Notes: a model not told the origin generated them from the letters alone. 64,000 nt of DNA from Flavobacteriales bacterium (GCA_020853105.1 JADYZM010000028.1:53994-117993); one strand, 5' to 3'; numbered from the stretch's first letter, positions 9,170 through 19,400 are shown. Translations and numbers: made by a program.

Positions 9170-10561
9170 ATGAGTTTTACTGAAAAATACAGCAAAACCT
9201 TCAAATATCTTTTACCATCTCCATTTACTATTGCAGTAGTACTCACCTTTATTGTATTTTTTACAGCCCTTTTTACAACCAATAAAGAAAATCAGTCATT
9301 CGCTTCTTATTCAGTAACTGTTGCAAAATATTGGGAAGATGGAGTATGGAACAACTCATCATTAGTTTTTACTTTACAAATGATGCTTATGTTGGTTCTA
9401 GGACATGTATTGGCTCTTTCAAAACCTATTAATTCTTTTATACTCAAACTGGTTAAATATTGTACAAATACAGCCAATGCAGCAGGAATTGTTACTCTTT
9501 TAACAGTTTTGGTAAGTTTGTTCAATTGGGGATTGGGTTTAATATTCGGAGCAATCTTTGCAAGAAAAGTAGCTGAACATGCTCAGGAGAATAACATTTC
9601 ATTAAACTATTCAATAATTGGTGCTGCCGGATATTCAGGATTAATGGTTTGGCATGGCGGCTTATCAGGCTCATCACTGAGTAAAGTAGCAGAAAATAAT
9701 CATTTGAAAGACATGATGACTGGATTGCTTTCTCCGGAAAAATTAGAATTACTTCCTACTCGAATTTCGTATTGGGAAACTTTAGGCTCTTCCATGAATA
9801 TTACAGTAATGATTTTATCTATAATAATTCTACCTATTTTCATGTATTTCGTTGGAAAACATGTAAAAAATGAGCCTATTCAACTACAAAAAAGTAATGT
9901 GTCTGAAAGTAATTTAGAACCTATTTCAGGGGCTGAAAAATTAGATTATTCAAGATATTTTTCTTTGTTTTTTGGATTATGTATCATGGCTTATCTTTGG
10001 ATAAAAATAGCTAGAGAAAATCAATTTAACCTATTAGATTTCTTCACCCCCGACAATATTAATATGCTGTTGTTATGTTTAGCTATTTTGCTTCATTCCA
10101 ATTTCACAAAATTCCTTTCTGCCGTAGATGATGCTATGGGAGGAGCTGCTGGTATTCTAATACAATTCCCACTTTACTTTGGTATTATGGGTATAATGAA
10201 AGGCTCAGGATTAGTTGCAGATATTTCAAATTTATTTATCTCTATTTCAACAGAAAATTCATTTCCTCTATACACCTTTTTCAGTGCTTCTATTATCAAT
10301 ATTTTTGTTCCTAGTGGTGGCGGTCAGTGGGCTGTACAAGGTCCTATTGTAATACAATCTGCATTAGAATTAGGTTCTTCTCTTCCAAAAAATGTATTGG
10401 CTCTTGCTTATGGTGATCAGCTAACTAATATGCTTCAACCCTTTTGGGCTTTACCTCTTTTAGGAATAACTGGACTAAAAGCAAAACAAATCATTCCCTA
10501 TTCTGTTTTGTTGATGCTTGTCGGATTTTTAATATTAACTACTTGTTTAATACTCTTTTAA
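9170..10561 (+). CDS. Short-chain fatty acid transporter (AtoE family)
   Basis: A 463-aa inner-membrane protein with about ten to twelve hydrophobic segments. The sequence has family landmarks of the SCFA/AtoE transporters: an N-terminal YLLPSPFTIAVVLT, a hydrophilic middle around residues 185-250, and the re-entrant NIFVPSGGGQWAVQGP near residue 385, followed by GDQLTNMLQPFWALPLLGI. Members are proposed to take up acetoacetate or butyrate. The ATG begins 1 base after the flavin reductase stop, so the two are probably co-expressed. It ends convergently with a 4-base overlap on the OppC-like permease gene. Confidence 0.9.
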   Translation: MSFTEKYSKTFKYLLPSPFTIAVVLTFIVFFTALFTTNKENQSFASYSVTVAKYWEDGVWNNSSLVFTLQMMLMLVLGHVLALSKPINSFILKLVKYCTNTANAAGIVTLLTVLVSLFNWGLGLIFGAIFARKVAEHAQENNISLNYSIIGAAGYSGLMVWHGGLSGSSLSKVAENNHLKDMMTGLLSPEKLELLPTRISYWETLGSSMNITVMILSIIILPIFMYFVGKHVKNEPIQLQKSNVSESNLEPISGAEKLDYSRYFSLFFGLCIMAYLWIKIARENQFNLLDFFTPDNINMLLLCLAILLHSNFTKFLSAVDDAMGGAAGILIQFPLYFGIMGIMKGSGLVADISNLFISISTENSFPLYTFFSASIINIFVPSGGGQWAVQGPIVIQSALELGSSLPKNVLALAYGDQLTNMLQPFWALPLLGITGLKAKQIIPYSVLLMLVGFLILTTCLILF

Positions 10562-11793
10562 ACTGTAGGTAAATCGTCAACAGATTTAGAATCTAAAGCG
10601 TCTCTTAATCCATTTCCAACCAATACAAAAGCCAACACCATAAGAGTTATTGCAACTCCAGGAAGAACAGCTAAGTAAGCGTCTCCTGTTATAATATATC
10701 CTTTGTGTTCAGATATCATTTTACCCCAAGTTGCTTGTGGTGGTTGTGCTCCAATACCTAAATAGCTCAACCCCGCTTCAATTAAAATTGCAGATGCAAA
10801 ATTTATTGCAGAGATGACAATTACTGGGCCTAGAACATTTGGAATAATATGACGTAACATAATTCTCTTATCATTAAAACCAAGGGCTCTACCCGCTTCA
10901 ACAAATTCCATTTCTCTTAAGCTTAATACCTGACCTCGCACAACTCTTGCAACTTCAACCCACATAGTTAGCCCAACAGCTACAAAAACTTGCCAGAAAT
11001 CTTTTCCTAAAGCCAAAGTGATGGCTATAACCAACAGTAATGTAGGAACAGACCAAACAACGTTAATTATCCAAATGATAACATCATCAACCCACCCTTT
11101 ATAATATCCTGCAACTGCACCAAGAGTTATTCCAATTATCAACGAAATAAAAACTGAAATAAATCCAACAGATAAAGATATCCATGCTCCGGCCATTAAT
11201 CTGCTTAATAAATCTCTTCCGTATTTATCTGTACCTAAATAATATTTTTGAGAGATAATATTGTTTTCAATAATCTCGTTTTTTAATTCTTCGATATCCA
11301 CATTTTTTTTACCCTCATTCAATGTGTAAAATTCGAGGCTGTTGTTGTTTTGTGTTACTTCATTATGGTCTAATGGAAAAACTACATCAGCCATATTAAA
11401 TCGCATTATTTGACCATTGTTAACCTCAGTGCCTGTATATTTTTCTACAACTATATCACTACCTTCAAAACTATAATCATAAATTGGAATTAATTTATAA
11501 TCACTTTCCAATCCTTTTGAAAAATAAACCCAAAAATTACGCGGTTTATCTTCTTCATTTTTTCTAACTTTTAGAATATCGACAACAAAACCTGGCTTTC
11601 TAACTGTAATTTCTAAAATTTGATTATTAGCTTTAGGGGAAGAATCTGGTCTGATAATTGGACCTAATAGGGCAATTAATGATGAAATTAAAATAATAAA
11701 TACTCCAAACATGGCTAACTTATTTCGCTTAAGTCTTTGCCAAGCATGGTAAGTTAGAGATCTGGAATATGTTTCTTTGTGCATCTTAACCAT
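10558..11793 (-). CDS. ABC transporter permease, OppC/DppC type, with large extracytoplasmic insert
   Basis: The 411-aa inner-membrane protein has the oligopeptide/dipeptide permease layout: a cytoplasmic OppC N-terminus (YHAWQRLKRNKLAMFG), a first membrane helix, then five helices at the C-terminus. The EAA loop is present as EAGRALGFNDKRIMLRHIIPNVLGP, which contacts the ATPase, and GTDKYGRDLLSRLMAG is the usual OppC motif. Between helix 1 and helix 2 lies a polar insert of about 130 residues, much longer than in E. coli OppC. No partner permease, ATPase or binding protein is nearby. The ATG overlaps the GT2 gene by 8 bases; a second Met three codons in would remove the overlap. Confidence 0.85.
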   Translation of the reverse strand: MVKMHKETYSRSLTYHAWQRLKRNKLAMFGVFIILISSLIALLGPIIRPDSSPKANNQILEITVRKPGFVVDILKVRKNEEDKPRNFWVYFSKGLESDYKLIPIYDYSFEGSDIVVEKYTGTEVNNGQIMRFNMADVVFPLDHNEVTQNNNSLEFYTLNEGKKNVDIEELKNEIIENNIISQKYYLGTDKYGRDLLSRLMAGAWISLSVGFISVFISLIIGITLGAVAGYYKGWVDDVIIWIINVVWSVPTLLLVIAITLALGKDFWQVFVAVGLTMWVEVARVVRGQVLSLREMEFVEAGRALGFNDKRIMLRHIIPNVLGPVIVISAINFASAILIEAGLSYLGIGAQPPQATWGKMISEHKGYIITGDAYLAVLPGVAITLMVLAFVLVGNGLRDALDSKSVDDLPTV

Positions 11794-12892
11794 TGTAAAC
11801 TCTTCCTTTCCAATTGAATGATATGAATGTTGATAAGAAAACTGTGCTCAAAATATATATTGGATAAAGTATTTGAACAGGTATAAAATTTATCATTTTC
11901 ATTTTTTTATTCGAGAATGAAGCTACCAAAAATAATAATATAAAATCAACAAGCCACTTTGTTAGTAGCAAGATTATATAAACAGCCTTGTTTTTATCGA
12001 CAAAAACTATTTGAGAATAGATGAAAATTGCAACTACATTTGTTATAAAAATTAAAATGCTTAAAAAAATCATCGGTTTATTTGTATAAAATTTACTCTT
12101 TGATGCCCATCTTATTCTTTGATTAAAAAAATCAAGTAAAGTATTTTCAGGTTCTGTTTCAACAATAAAATCTCGATTCAAGTTTCCAATAATTTTTTTA
12201 TCTTTTTTTAATAGTTGTTCCATCAAAAAAACATCATCACCCGATGGAGAGTTATTGTTTATTTTATTTGAGCATTCTAAATAATCTGTTTTTGAAAAAA
12301 CCAAGTTAGCAGCACTACATAATGTCGGCATATTGTAATATACTGTTCCAAATGTAATTCCTTGTAAAGCAAATATATCCAGTTGTTGGAATGAATTCAA
12401 AAATCCTTTTTTATCTTTTAAACACAAGGGACCTATCAATAAACTATAATTTGAATAATCAACTTGAGAAATTGTGTTCAACCAATTTTTCGGTAATATA
12501 CAGTCAGCATCGGTTGTGGCTATAAGTGAATGCTTTGATAAATTAACTCCTACTTTTATTGCTTCTTTCTTGGAATATGTATCGGTTAAATTCAACAAAC
12601 GAATATTACTGTTAGACTTTATTAAAGTATCAATAATTTCAACAGTTTTGTCGTTGGAATGATCATTAACAATAATAATTTCGAAGTGTTCGGTCAAAAA
12701 ATTTTGATTGACTATTGAGCTTATGCATTTCTCAATATTTTTCTCTTCGTCCCTAGCAGCAATAACAATCGATATTTTAGAATTTTTTGTTTTATTTGGG
12801 GTTGTTTTTGACAATTTGTAATATCCCCATGCAATTGATAAAATCACGAAAGCATACACGAGAGTTATTATTAAAACAATAGTAAACATCAA
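11786..12892 (-). CDS. Glycosyltransferase family 2, membrane-anchored
   Basis: The 368-aa protein has an N-terminal membrane helix, a GT-A domain and C-terminal membrane helices. The GT2 signatures are ISIVIAARDEEKNIEKCISSI, IIIVNDHSNDKT (nucleotide-sugar binding Asp), TTDADCILP (the metal-binding DxD) and QRIRWASKSKF (the QxxRW motif of processive or membrane GT2 enzymes). Three hydrophobic segments follow near residues 270-365. It likely glycosylates a lipid or membrane acceptor. It overlaps the flippase-like gene by 4 bases upstream and the permease by 8 bases downstream, so the three are translated from one message. Confidence 0.9.
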   Translation of the reverse strand: MMFTIVLIITLVYAFVILSIAWGYYKLSKTTPNKTKNSKISIVIAARDEEKNIEKCISSIVNQNFLTEHFEIIIVNDHSNDKTVEIIDTLIKSNSNIRLLNLTDTYSKKEAIKVGVNLSKHSLIATTDADCILPKNWLNTISQVDYSNYSLLIGPLCLKDKKGFLNSFQQLDIFALQGITFGTVYYNMPTLCSAANLVFSKTDYLECSNKINNNSPSGDDVFLMEQLLKKDKKIIGNLNRDFIVETEPENTLLDFFNQRIRWASKSKFYTNKPMIFLSILIFITNVVAIFIYSQIVFVDKNKAVYIILLLTKWLVDFILLFLVASFSNKKMKMINFIPVQILYPIYILSTVFLSTFISFNWKGRVYNG

Positions 12893-13833
12893 GTGATAGA
12901 ATTTTTAAAAAGTTTAATTTCTTTTAATCCATACAAACCTAATAAAGCAGGCAATGCAATGTTTATTATCCATAAAACTATTGTAGCTGCAAGAATATTA
13001 ATATCATTTTCTGATATGGTTCCAAAAACAAAAATACCAACTGAACTTCTAACTCCGATTTCAGAGAGAAGAATAGTTGGAATTGAAGAAGATATCAAAA
13101 AGAAAATTGGGATTAACCATATATAGTTTATTTGATTTATATGGATTTCAAAGGCTTTCAGGATAATCCATAATTGAATAGCAAAAATAAAATACCTGAA
13201 TAAACTATAAAGTGATGCTCCGAGCCATTTTTGTTGTATAAATTTTAACGGATTATTAATATTATACTTTTTCAGCACATTTATTTTTAAATATTTGAAA
13301 TACAGAACAATAAAAATAGTCATCAAAACTATTGCACCTATAAGAATAATAACGACATGCTTCGTTGAATAAAAACGTTCATCAAAAATAAAAATCAACC
13401 CTATAATACCAACAATATAAGTAACAATCATTTGAAACACCGAACCGATAAAAGATAAAAAAATAAGCGTATTTCTAGATTCACTTTCATTCAAAAGATA
13501 CGCTCTAACGGGTATTTCGGCAACTCTGTTGGGTGTTAATATTCCAACAGTAATACCTGTAAAAATCAATCCCAATGCTCGAAAAAATGAAATTGAAGTA
13601 ACTTCACGTATTAAGTATTTCCATTTCAAAGCTTCAATACCCCAATTCAAAAAGCTCAACAAAAAAGAAAAAGCTAGGAGCGGTATAGCATTAGAACTGA
13701 GATGAGGTTTAACATTTCCCTCAATGAAATTATCTTTTAAATGATAAAAAACAAAAATCAGTGCTGCAACGCCAATAAAAATTCGAATTATTGTGTTAAA
13801 AATGTTGTATTTTGTAAACTGAATCACACTCAA
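12889..13833 (-). CDS. Lysylphosphatidylglycerol synthetase/UPF0104-type membrane protein
   Basis: A 314-aa polytopic membrane protein with around eight hydrophobic segments. The diagnostic stretch is NWGIEALKWKYLI, followed by FTGITVGILTPNRVAEIPVRAYLL, the conserved loop of the flippase-like domain found in MprF and UPF0104 proteins. In MprF this domain moves aminoacylated lipids; in stand-alone members the substrate is unknown, but genetic pairing with a GT2 gene suggests a lipid-linked glycan. No ATG is available: the frame offers TTG at 13833 or GTG at 13827, and an in-frame stop lies just upstream. A minus-strand TATCTTTG box at 13849-13842 suggests a very short leader. The start codon is only 3 bases from the divergent ruvC start. 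Confidence 0.85.
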   Translation of the reverse strand: MSVIQFTKYNIFNTIIRIFIGVAALIFVFYHLKDNFIEGNVKPHLSSNAIPLLAFSFLLSFLNWGIEALKWKYLIREVTSISFFRALGLIFTGITVGILTPNRVAEIPVRAYLLNESESRNTLIFLSFIGSVFQMIVTYIVGIIGLIFIFDERFYSTKHVVIILIGAIVLMTIFIVLYFKYLKINVLKKYNINNPLKFIQQKWLGASLYSLFRYFIFAIQLWIILKAFEIHINQINYIWLIPIFFLISSSIPTILLSEIGVRSSVGIFVFGTISENDINILAATIVLWIINIALPALLGLYGLKEIKLFKNSIT

Positions 13834-13836
13834 TTT

Positions 13837-14391
13837 TTGATCAAAGATAAAGTAATATTAGGAATAGACCCAGGTACCAATATAATGGGGTATGGTATTA
13901 TTCATATAAAAAATAGCAAAACAGAATTAATCGCTTTAGGTTCAATAGAGCTTAATAAACTTGAAACTCATTTTTTAAAACTACAAAAAATATATGAACG
14001 AACAAGCTATCTTATTACTGAATACAAACCAGATGAAGTAGCTATCGAAGCCCCATTTTTAGGTAAAAACCCTCAATCAATGCTAAAATTAGGTCGGGCA
14101 CAAGGGATTTCAATTGCTGCAGCACTTTCTCATAACATACCGGTTTTTGAATATTCTCCTTTAAAAGTAAAGCAATCCATTACAGGAAAAGGCTCTTCAT
14201 CAAAAGAACAAGTTGCAGGTATGTTAGAATCAATGTTAAAAATGAAAGAATTGCCCAAGCATCTTGATGCAACAGACGGATTAGCTGTTGCTGTTTGCCA
14301 TTCTTTTCAAAATCAAAAAAATTCTACTGATAAAAGTTACTCAAGCTGGAAGGCTTTTATAACACAAAATCCTAAAAGAAAAATTTCTTAG
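13837..14391 (+). CDS. ruvC: Holliday junction resolvase RuvC
   Basis: RuvC cuts Holliday junctions symmetrically with RuvAB during recombination repair. The N-terminus reads VILGIDPGTNIMGYG (Asp11, first metal ligand), followed by VAIEAPFLGKNPQSMLKLGRAQG with the second acidic ligand, and HLDATDGLAVAVCH supplies the last ligands. The track's start at 13741 adds 32 residues rich in Asn and Cys that come from antisense of the neighbouring gene; I place the start at TTG 13837, which gives MIKDKVILGIDPGT and a normal 184-aa RuvC. A non-ATG start next to a divergent non-ATG start is unusual. It ends convergently with a 4-base overlap on the HIT gene. Confidence 0.9.
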   Translation: MIKDKVILGIDPGTNIMGYGIIHIKNSKTELIALGSIELNKLETHFLKLQKIYERTSYLITEYKPDEVAIEAPFLGKNPQSMLKLGRAQGISIAAALSHNIPVFEYSPLKVKQSITGKGSSSKEQVAGMLESMLKMKELPKHLDATDGLAVAVCHSFQNQKNSTDKSYSSWKAFITQNPKRKIS

Positions 14392-14777
14392 GAATTAAGA
14401 ATCACATTTTGGATATCTTTCATTTCAGCATCTGAAAGTTTCAGTTTTGGTCGTGAAAAATTGATATCTTCAACACTCTGTAGGGGTAGCAAATGAATGT
14501 GAGCATGTGGCACTTCAAGTCCAATAACTGCAATACCAATTCTTTTACAAGGTATTGCTCGTTTTAACCGGTGAGAAATTTGTTGAGCAAAACTCCACAA
14601 TCCTTTGTATGTTTCTGAATCTAAATCAAAAATGTTATCCACTTGTTTTTTAGGAACTACCAAAACATGTCCTTTTGCTAATGGAAACACATCTAAAAAA
14701 GCTATATAATCAGTGGTTTCTTCAATGATATAAGCAGGAATTTCTTTTGAAATAATTTTTGAAAATATAGACTCCAT
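14388..14777 (-). CDS. HIT-family nucleotide-binding hydrolase
   Basis: A 129-aa cytoplasmic protein with the histidine-triad motif HAHIHLLPL near residues 92-100 and the N-terminal SIFSKIISKEIPAYIIEE block of Hint-type members. The family hydrolyses phosphoramidates such as AMP-lysine or AMP-NH2. Length is normal. The start codon abuts the greA stop (1-base overlap), a pairing of greA with a HIT gene that is common in Bacteroidota, so the two are co-transcribed. Confidence 0.93.
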   Translation of the reverse strand: MESIFSKIISKEIPAYIIEETTDYIAFLDVFPLAKGHVLVVPKKQVDNIFDLDSETYKGLWSFAQQISHRLKRAIPCKRIGIAVIGLEVPHAHIHLLPLQSVEDINFSRPKLKLSDAEMKDIQNVILNS

Positions 14778-15250
14778 TATCTGCTAATTTCTATTACTTC
14801 AAAATTTACTATTCCAGTAGGAACTTTTACCTCAACTTTATCACCAACAGATTTACCTAATAAGGATTTCCCTATTGGAGAATCTACTGAAAGTTTTTTT
14901 TCTTTCAAATTGGCTTCTTTTTCAGAAACCAACATGTATTCCATTATCATCTTATTAGCAAGATTTTTAATTTTTACTTTAGATAAAATCAATGCTTTTG
15001 AAGTATCCAGTTGTGACTCATCAATTATTCTGGCATTTGCAATAATAGTCTCTAATTTAGAAATTTTGAGTTCTAACAATCCCTGAGCTTCTTTTGCTGC
15101 ATCATATTCGGCATTTTCAGACAAATCGCCTTTTTCTCTAGCCTCAGCAATTTGTGCAGAGATTTTAAGACGTTCAACGTTTTTTAATTGTTCCAGTTCG
15201 TGGGTAAGTTTTTTTAACCCCTCCTCGGTGTAATAACTAACTTGTGACAT
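14777..15250 (-). CDS. greA: Transcription elongation factor GreA
   Basis: The 157-aa protein rescues backtracked RNA polymerase by stimulating transcript cleavage. The N-terminal coiled coil ends with the catalytic tip DLSENAEYDAAKEAQ (the two acidic residues that bind the active-site magnesium), and the C-terminal globular domain carries SPIGKSLLGKSVGDKVEV, the GreA/GreB signature. Length matches GreA. It is the first gene of a greA-HIT pair; a terminator hairpin for the preceding operon lies in the 76-base upstream gap. Confidence 0.95.
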   Translation of the reverse strand: MSQVSYYTEEGLKKLTHELEQLKNVERLKISAQIAEAREKGDLSENAEYDAAKEAQGLLELKISKLETIIANARIIDESQLDTSKALILSKVKIKNLANKMIMEYMLVSEKEANLKEKKLSVDSPIGKSLLGKSVGDKVEVKVPTGIVNFEVIEISR

Positions 15251-15273
15251 AAAATAAAGTGTTTATTAAAGCG

Positions 15274-15301
15274 AAAAAGAGAACGCATGATACGTTCTCT
15301 T
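15274..15301 (-). terminator. Rho-independent terminator after the TonB receptor/PorV-family operon
   Basis: On the minus strand AAGAGAACG pairs perfectly with CGTTCTCTT across a 7-base loop, followed by TTTCGCTTT. It sits 25 bases past the stop of the PorV/PorQ-family gene and before greA. Confidence 0.7.
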
Positions 15302-15326
15302 ATTAATTATACTATTTATTTAATAA

Positions 15327-16409
15327 TTATAAATCCAAACGGATACCAATACTATGTGAGCCTGAAAAACGTTCAGTCATTTCATAAGCATAGTGCAATC
15401 CGAAAGTTGTTCCATTTTTTCCAAGTGGAGCAATAACTGATGCTCCAAAGGAAGGACCGGTAAAAGCAGTAGTTCTTAATGTTGAATCGAACCAAGTTGT
15501 ACTTTCTAACACATAACCGGCTCTCAACATAAATAAATTTCTAAAACCATATTCTAATCCAACTCTGTATTGGTCTTTTGTAAAAGAATTTGCTGTAAAA
15601 TTACCGGCAACAGTTACTCTGTGGTCAGCTTTAATCTGATTTGATGAAGAATCTTTAACAGGAGCGATATAAAAATCATAGGTTGCTCCAATGTTTAAAG
15701 ATGAAGGCAATTGATAACTAGCTGATTTACGTTGTTGAGTTGCGGTAACACCTGTTTTTATATCAACGTTGGTAAACGATAATCCTTCACCTGATGATTG
15801 AAGAGAAGGTCCAACATTATTTAAAGATATGCCGAACTTTATTCTATCATTTTCTCCGGTAACATATTTAACACCGGCATTAAATGCAACTCCTCTTGTG
15901 TCAATATTTGATATAGACTCATTTATTACACGCAAAACAAATCCACCGGAAATACTATTTGAGAATAATTTTGCATAAGCAACATCAAAATTCAAATAGC
16001 TTGGAGAAAATGTACCTACACCGCCTTCTGGTAAATTAACAGTTGTAATATCAATATCACCAAAATCCATTGACATCACAGCAATACCAAGTACACCTGT
16101 TTCACCAAGTTTTTGAGAGATACCAAACGAATTGATTTTAGTATCACTACCAACTAACCAATTTTTATGAGTAACCATAGCTTCAGTTTTAGTTGTAAAT
16201 GCTAAACCAGCTACGTTCAGGTTCATTGCCTCTAATCCTATTGCAGAAGCAGTATTAGCACCGCCAAAACCAACACTTCTAACCCATGGATTTATAAGTA
16301 ATTGAGATGACCCCGCTTCACCAGCTCTGTTTTCATTTCCGGCAAATGCATTTTGTGAAGCAGTAAATCCAGCTAAAAACAAGGTTATCAGTATTTTAAC
16401 ATTCTTCAT
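15327..16409 (-). CDS. PorV/PorQ-family outer-membrane beta-barrel protein
   Basis: A 360-aa exported protein with signal peptide (about residues 1-23), then GEAGSSQLLINPWVRSVGFGGANTASAIGLEAMNLNVAGLAF, the characteristic start of the PorV/PorQ family (FadL-like barrels). The remainder is alternating beta strands and ends with a barrel-like SHSIGIRLDL. PorV shuttles T9SS cargo from the translocon to the attachment complex; PorQ/PorZ pairs act at the surface. This copy is a paralogue of the window's true porV (54572-55789) and sits behind a TonB-dependent receptor and a giant secreted protein, suggesting a role dedicated to that unit. Function is inferred. Confidence 0.8.
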   Translation of the reverse strand: MKNVKILITLFLAGFTASQNAFAGNENRAGEAGSSQLLINPWVRSVGFGGANTASAIGLEAMNLNVAGLAFTTKTEAMVTHKNWLVGSDTKINSFGISQKLGETGVLGIAVMSMDFGDIDITTVNLPEGGVGTFSPSYLNFDVAYAKLFSNSISGGFVLRVINESISNIDTRGVAFNAGVKYVTGENDRIKFGISLNNVGPSLQSSGEGLSFTNVDIKTGVTATQQRKSASYQLPSSLNIGATYDFYIAPVKDSSSNQIKADHRVTVAGNFTANSFTKDQYRVGLEYGFRNLFMLRAGYVLESTTWFDSTLRTTAFTGPSFGASVIAPLGKNGTTFGLHYAYEMTERFSGSHSIGIRLDL

Positions 16410-16472
16410 ATTCTTTACTTTTTATAGTCAAATGCTTATTATAAGCTTAAAGTTAAATTATTATCTAAATTA

Positions 16473-19400
16473 TTACAATCCATTTAAGTCGGTTGGTCGA
16501 GTTACTCCAAACCATTTCAGAACCACTTCGCCAACATCAGGAACTTCAACATGTATCAAATAAACACCACCTGCAACAGGAATTCCTGCATGATTTTTCA
16601 AATCCCAATCTAAACTAGCTAAAGAATTTGCTTTAGTATATCTTCTCATTAAAGTACCGCTAACATTATAAATAGATATTGTACAATTCTCTGGAAGATT
16701 AGTAATTTTTATTCTATTATCAAATTTATCCGATTCGTATTCTGAATAAGCATAATATGGATTTGGTACTGCTCTTATTTTGCTTAACATATCTTTTGCA
16801 GCTTGATTAACACCGGATTCGGCAGCAAAATCATCCATACTAAACATATACATCGGACGTTTACTATTGCCTGATGGCGAAGGAGCCAATGAATTAGCTG
16901 TTTCAAAAGAACGATATGGTGTTTTTACTCTCAACTTAACTCTTGCATCGGTTGCTAATAAAGACTGACCGCCTGCAACAAGTGGAATACCACACCACAT
17001 AGCTGTTTCCGCAATATATCTTGCAGTTTTTCTACAAGTTTTTTGTATTGAGGCTATACCTGATGGAGCGACATTTCTATTGATTGATAACAAACTATCT
17101 AAATATTTGCCTTGATCATATCTTGAATTAAACACATACGTATAGTGTCTAGAACCATGTACAGTGTCAAGTATCATATTTAATGTATCAAAACGGAACA
17201 TATCGCCATCGGGATTCCACTTCATGTCTCTTCCATTGTGATTGATAAAACGGCTATCTTCTCCAAATGCCATATTTAATCTTTCACCAGTTTCAATATT
17301 AATTGCGTAACCGGGGAACCAACCCATACCATAACCTATATTACCAAGTGGATTGAGTGAGCCATCAGGAACACCGTTTTTATCAACGTTCAATGATTTA
17401 CGTTTTGCAAAATATCTTGCATTTCCTTCATTTTGAGTAGAATCAAAACCGGTTTCAAAAACTACACATCTTGTCCATTTGCTTTTATCATTTGTAAAAA
17501 CAATATCAACCGATTGTAAATTTTTAAGATGTGATGCATATATACCTACAACAGAAGTATCAATATCAGGATCTTTAGATGGAGAATACTGATAATCAAC
17601 TGTTGAATAGAATTTTGCAGCAGTATTATTTACCCAATAATGATCAAGAATACCAGGTGCATTTCTTACGTCTTTAAAGGGTAATGTAACATTATCTCCA
17701 TTTGATCTGAATAACGCGTGTGCAACTAAACGATATGGAGCCCATGTTCCTCTCAATATATCTTCAAAGTCTTGATTTGGGTCAAAAAATACACCATTAT
17801 AAAAATAATCGTTGTATGGACTAACATAAGGGTTTGGATTTCCTCTGTCGTAATCTTGACTACCTGAACGAATCCAATTCAAATCATTTTGACTATCAAA
17901 ATCATAAGCTCCGGATAACCAAGGCTTAGTTGGGTCAGAGTAAGAAACACTTGCTGAAATGAATCCGCTTTTATTATCAGTTTCTTGCCCGGGTGATTCA
18001 GATTGTCTGATTGTTACAGAAAACCCTAAATCGGCAAATACTTGTTCATTACGCATAGTAATGGCTCTTTCGGAATAAATTGTATCGGAACCTTCAATTA
18101 ATCTCCAGTAAGCATCATCAATCGGGTTTAAAATTGGTGCAGATGTAGAATCTAAAAATTGAAGATAGTAAGTGCCTTTTTTCACATTCAATGGGTCAAC
18201 AACTTTAACATCAATAGGACCTAATCCTGCTTGGTAAATCGGATAATTCATGAAATTACTAGAAAGAATTTGTAACTCAGAAGCATAAGTCAATTCTAAA
18301 GTTAATCCTCCATTTCCTGCACCTTCAATTCTTGTTACTTCAGGAGAATCACCATAATCAGAATTTAGGATTGTACCTCCATTTGTCTGTTTTGGGGTAT
18401 GCGGAATACCGCTATATGTTTTAATACTACCACCTGTTGAGTTGGTTCTACTAGCTAAGTAGGGTTTCAACTGACCTCCCAAAGAGAAATTTTGTGGGTC
18501 AACTGTTTTCCAATTGTTATAAGCATAAGCAATAGCAATAAAATGATACGTCAAGTGATTAACTAATTTTTTATTTGTTCCTGTTGCGAATAAATCTTCT
18601 GTAACACGGAATGAATGAGAAATTCCTTTGTTATTTCCTTTTACCATTTCTTTAGGAACGTTGGACAGTATAGATTCATCATACGTGTAGTTAACAATTT
18701 GGGAAATATTATCCTCTATGTCCACTTGTGCTACAAGTCTTGAATAGTTTGGATCGTCAAGCTGACTCACAGAAACAGAAGCATTTTTTACTTGATAGAT
18801 TTGATATCCTTGGAATTTATAATATTTCAAAGTGTCTTTATCAGCATCAGTTCCTTGATAAACTCCATCTAAAGTATCCGGAATTGAAATAAACGGATCT
18901 TTTAAATTAGCCCCTTCTTTATAGTTATTTGAAATTTGATTATTGTTTGATATAAACAAAATCAGCTCATTTTCTAATTCTTGAATGGTTACATCAGGAG
19001 CATTCGGTCCTTCCAATATTTTGAAGCAGTTATCAAACAAAGATTGGGCTTTATCATCAGCAACACGCAATGCGTCGAGTGAAGCAGTATTATCTCCACT
19101 AACTGCTCTTCCATATACAACTCCAACAGTTAAATCATTAACAGCTCCGGGTAATAATGTAAATGGACCTGCAGATTGAATAAAACGACGGTCACCGGGT
19201 GTATTCCCTGCTTCCACCTCAGTCCATTTTGTAGGTGTTGCAGCAACCCCTTGAGTGCTCCAAAAATAGGGGTCAGATTCACCGGGAAATAAAATATCAG
19301 CTTCAGGTCCTAATCCGGTTGAAAGAGGATTACCATCACCTCCCCAACGCATTCTTCCTACTCCATCAAGCCATTTTCCTTGTAGATAACTGTAATAATC

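Noticed and set aside
13741-13836. N-terminal extension of ruvC in the ORF track
   Set aside because: The 32 residues are antisense to the flippase-like gene and have no RuvC similarity; TTG 13837 gives the family-length protein.
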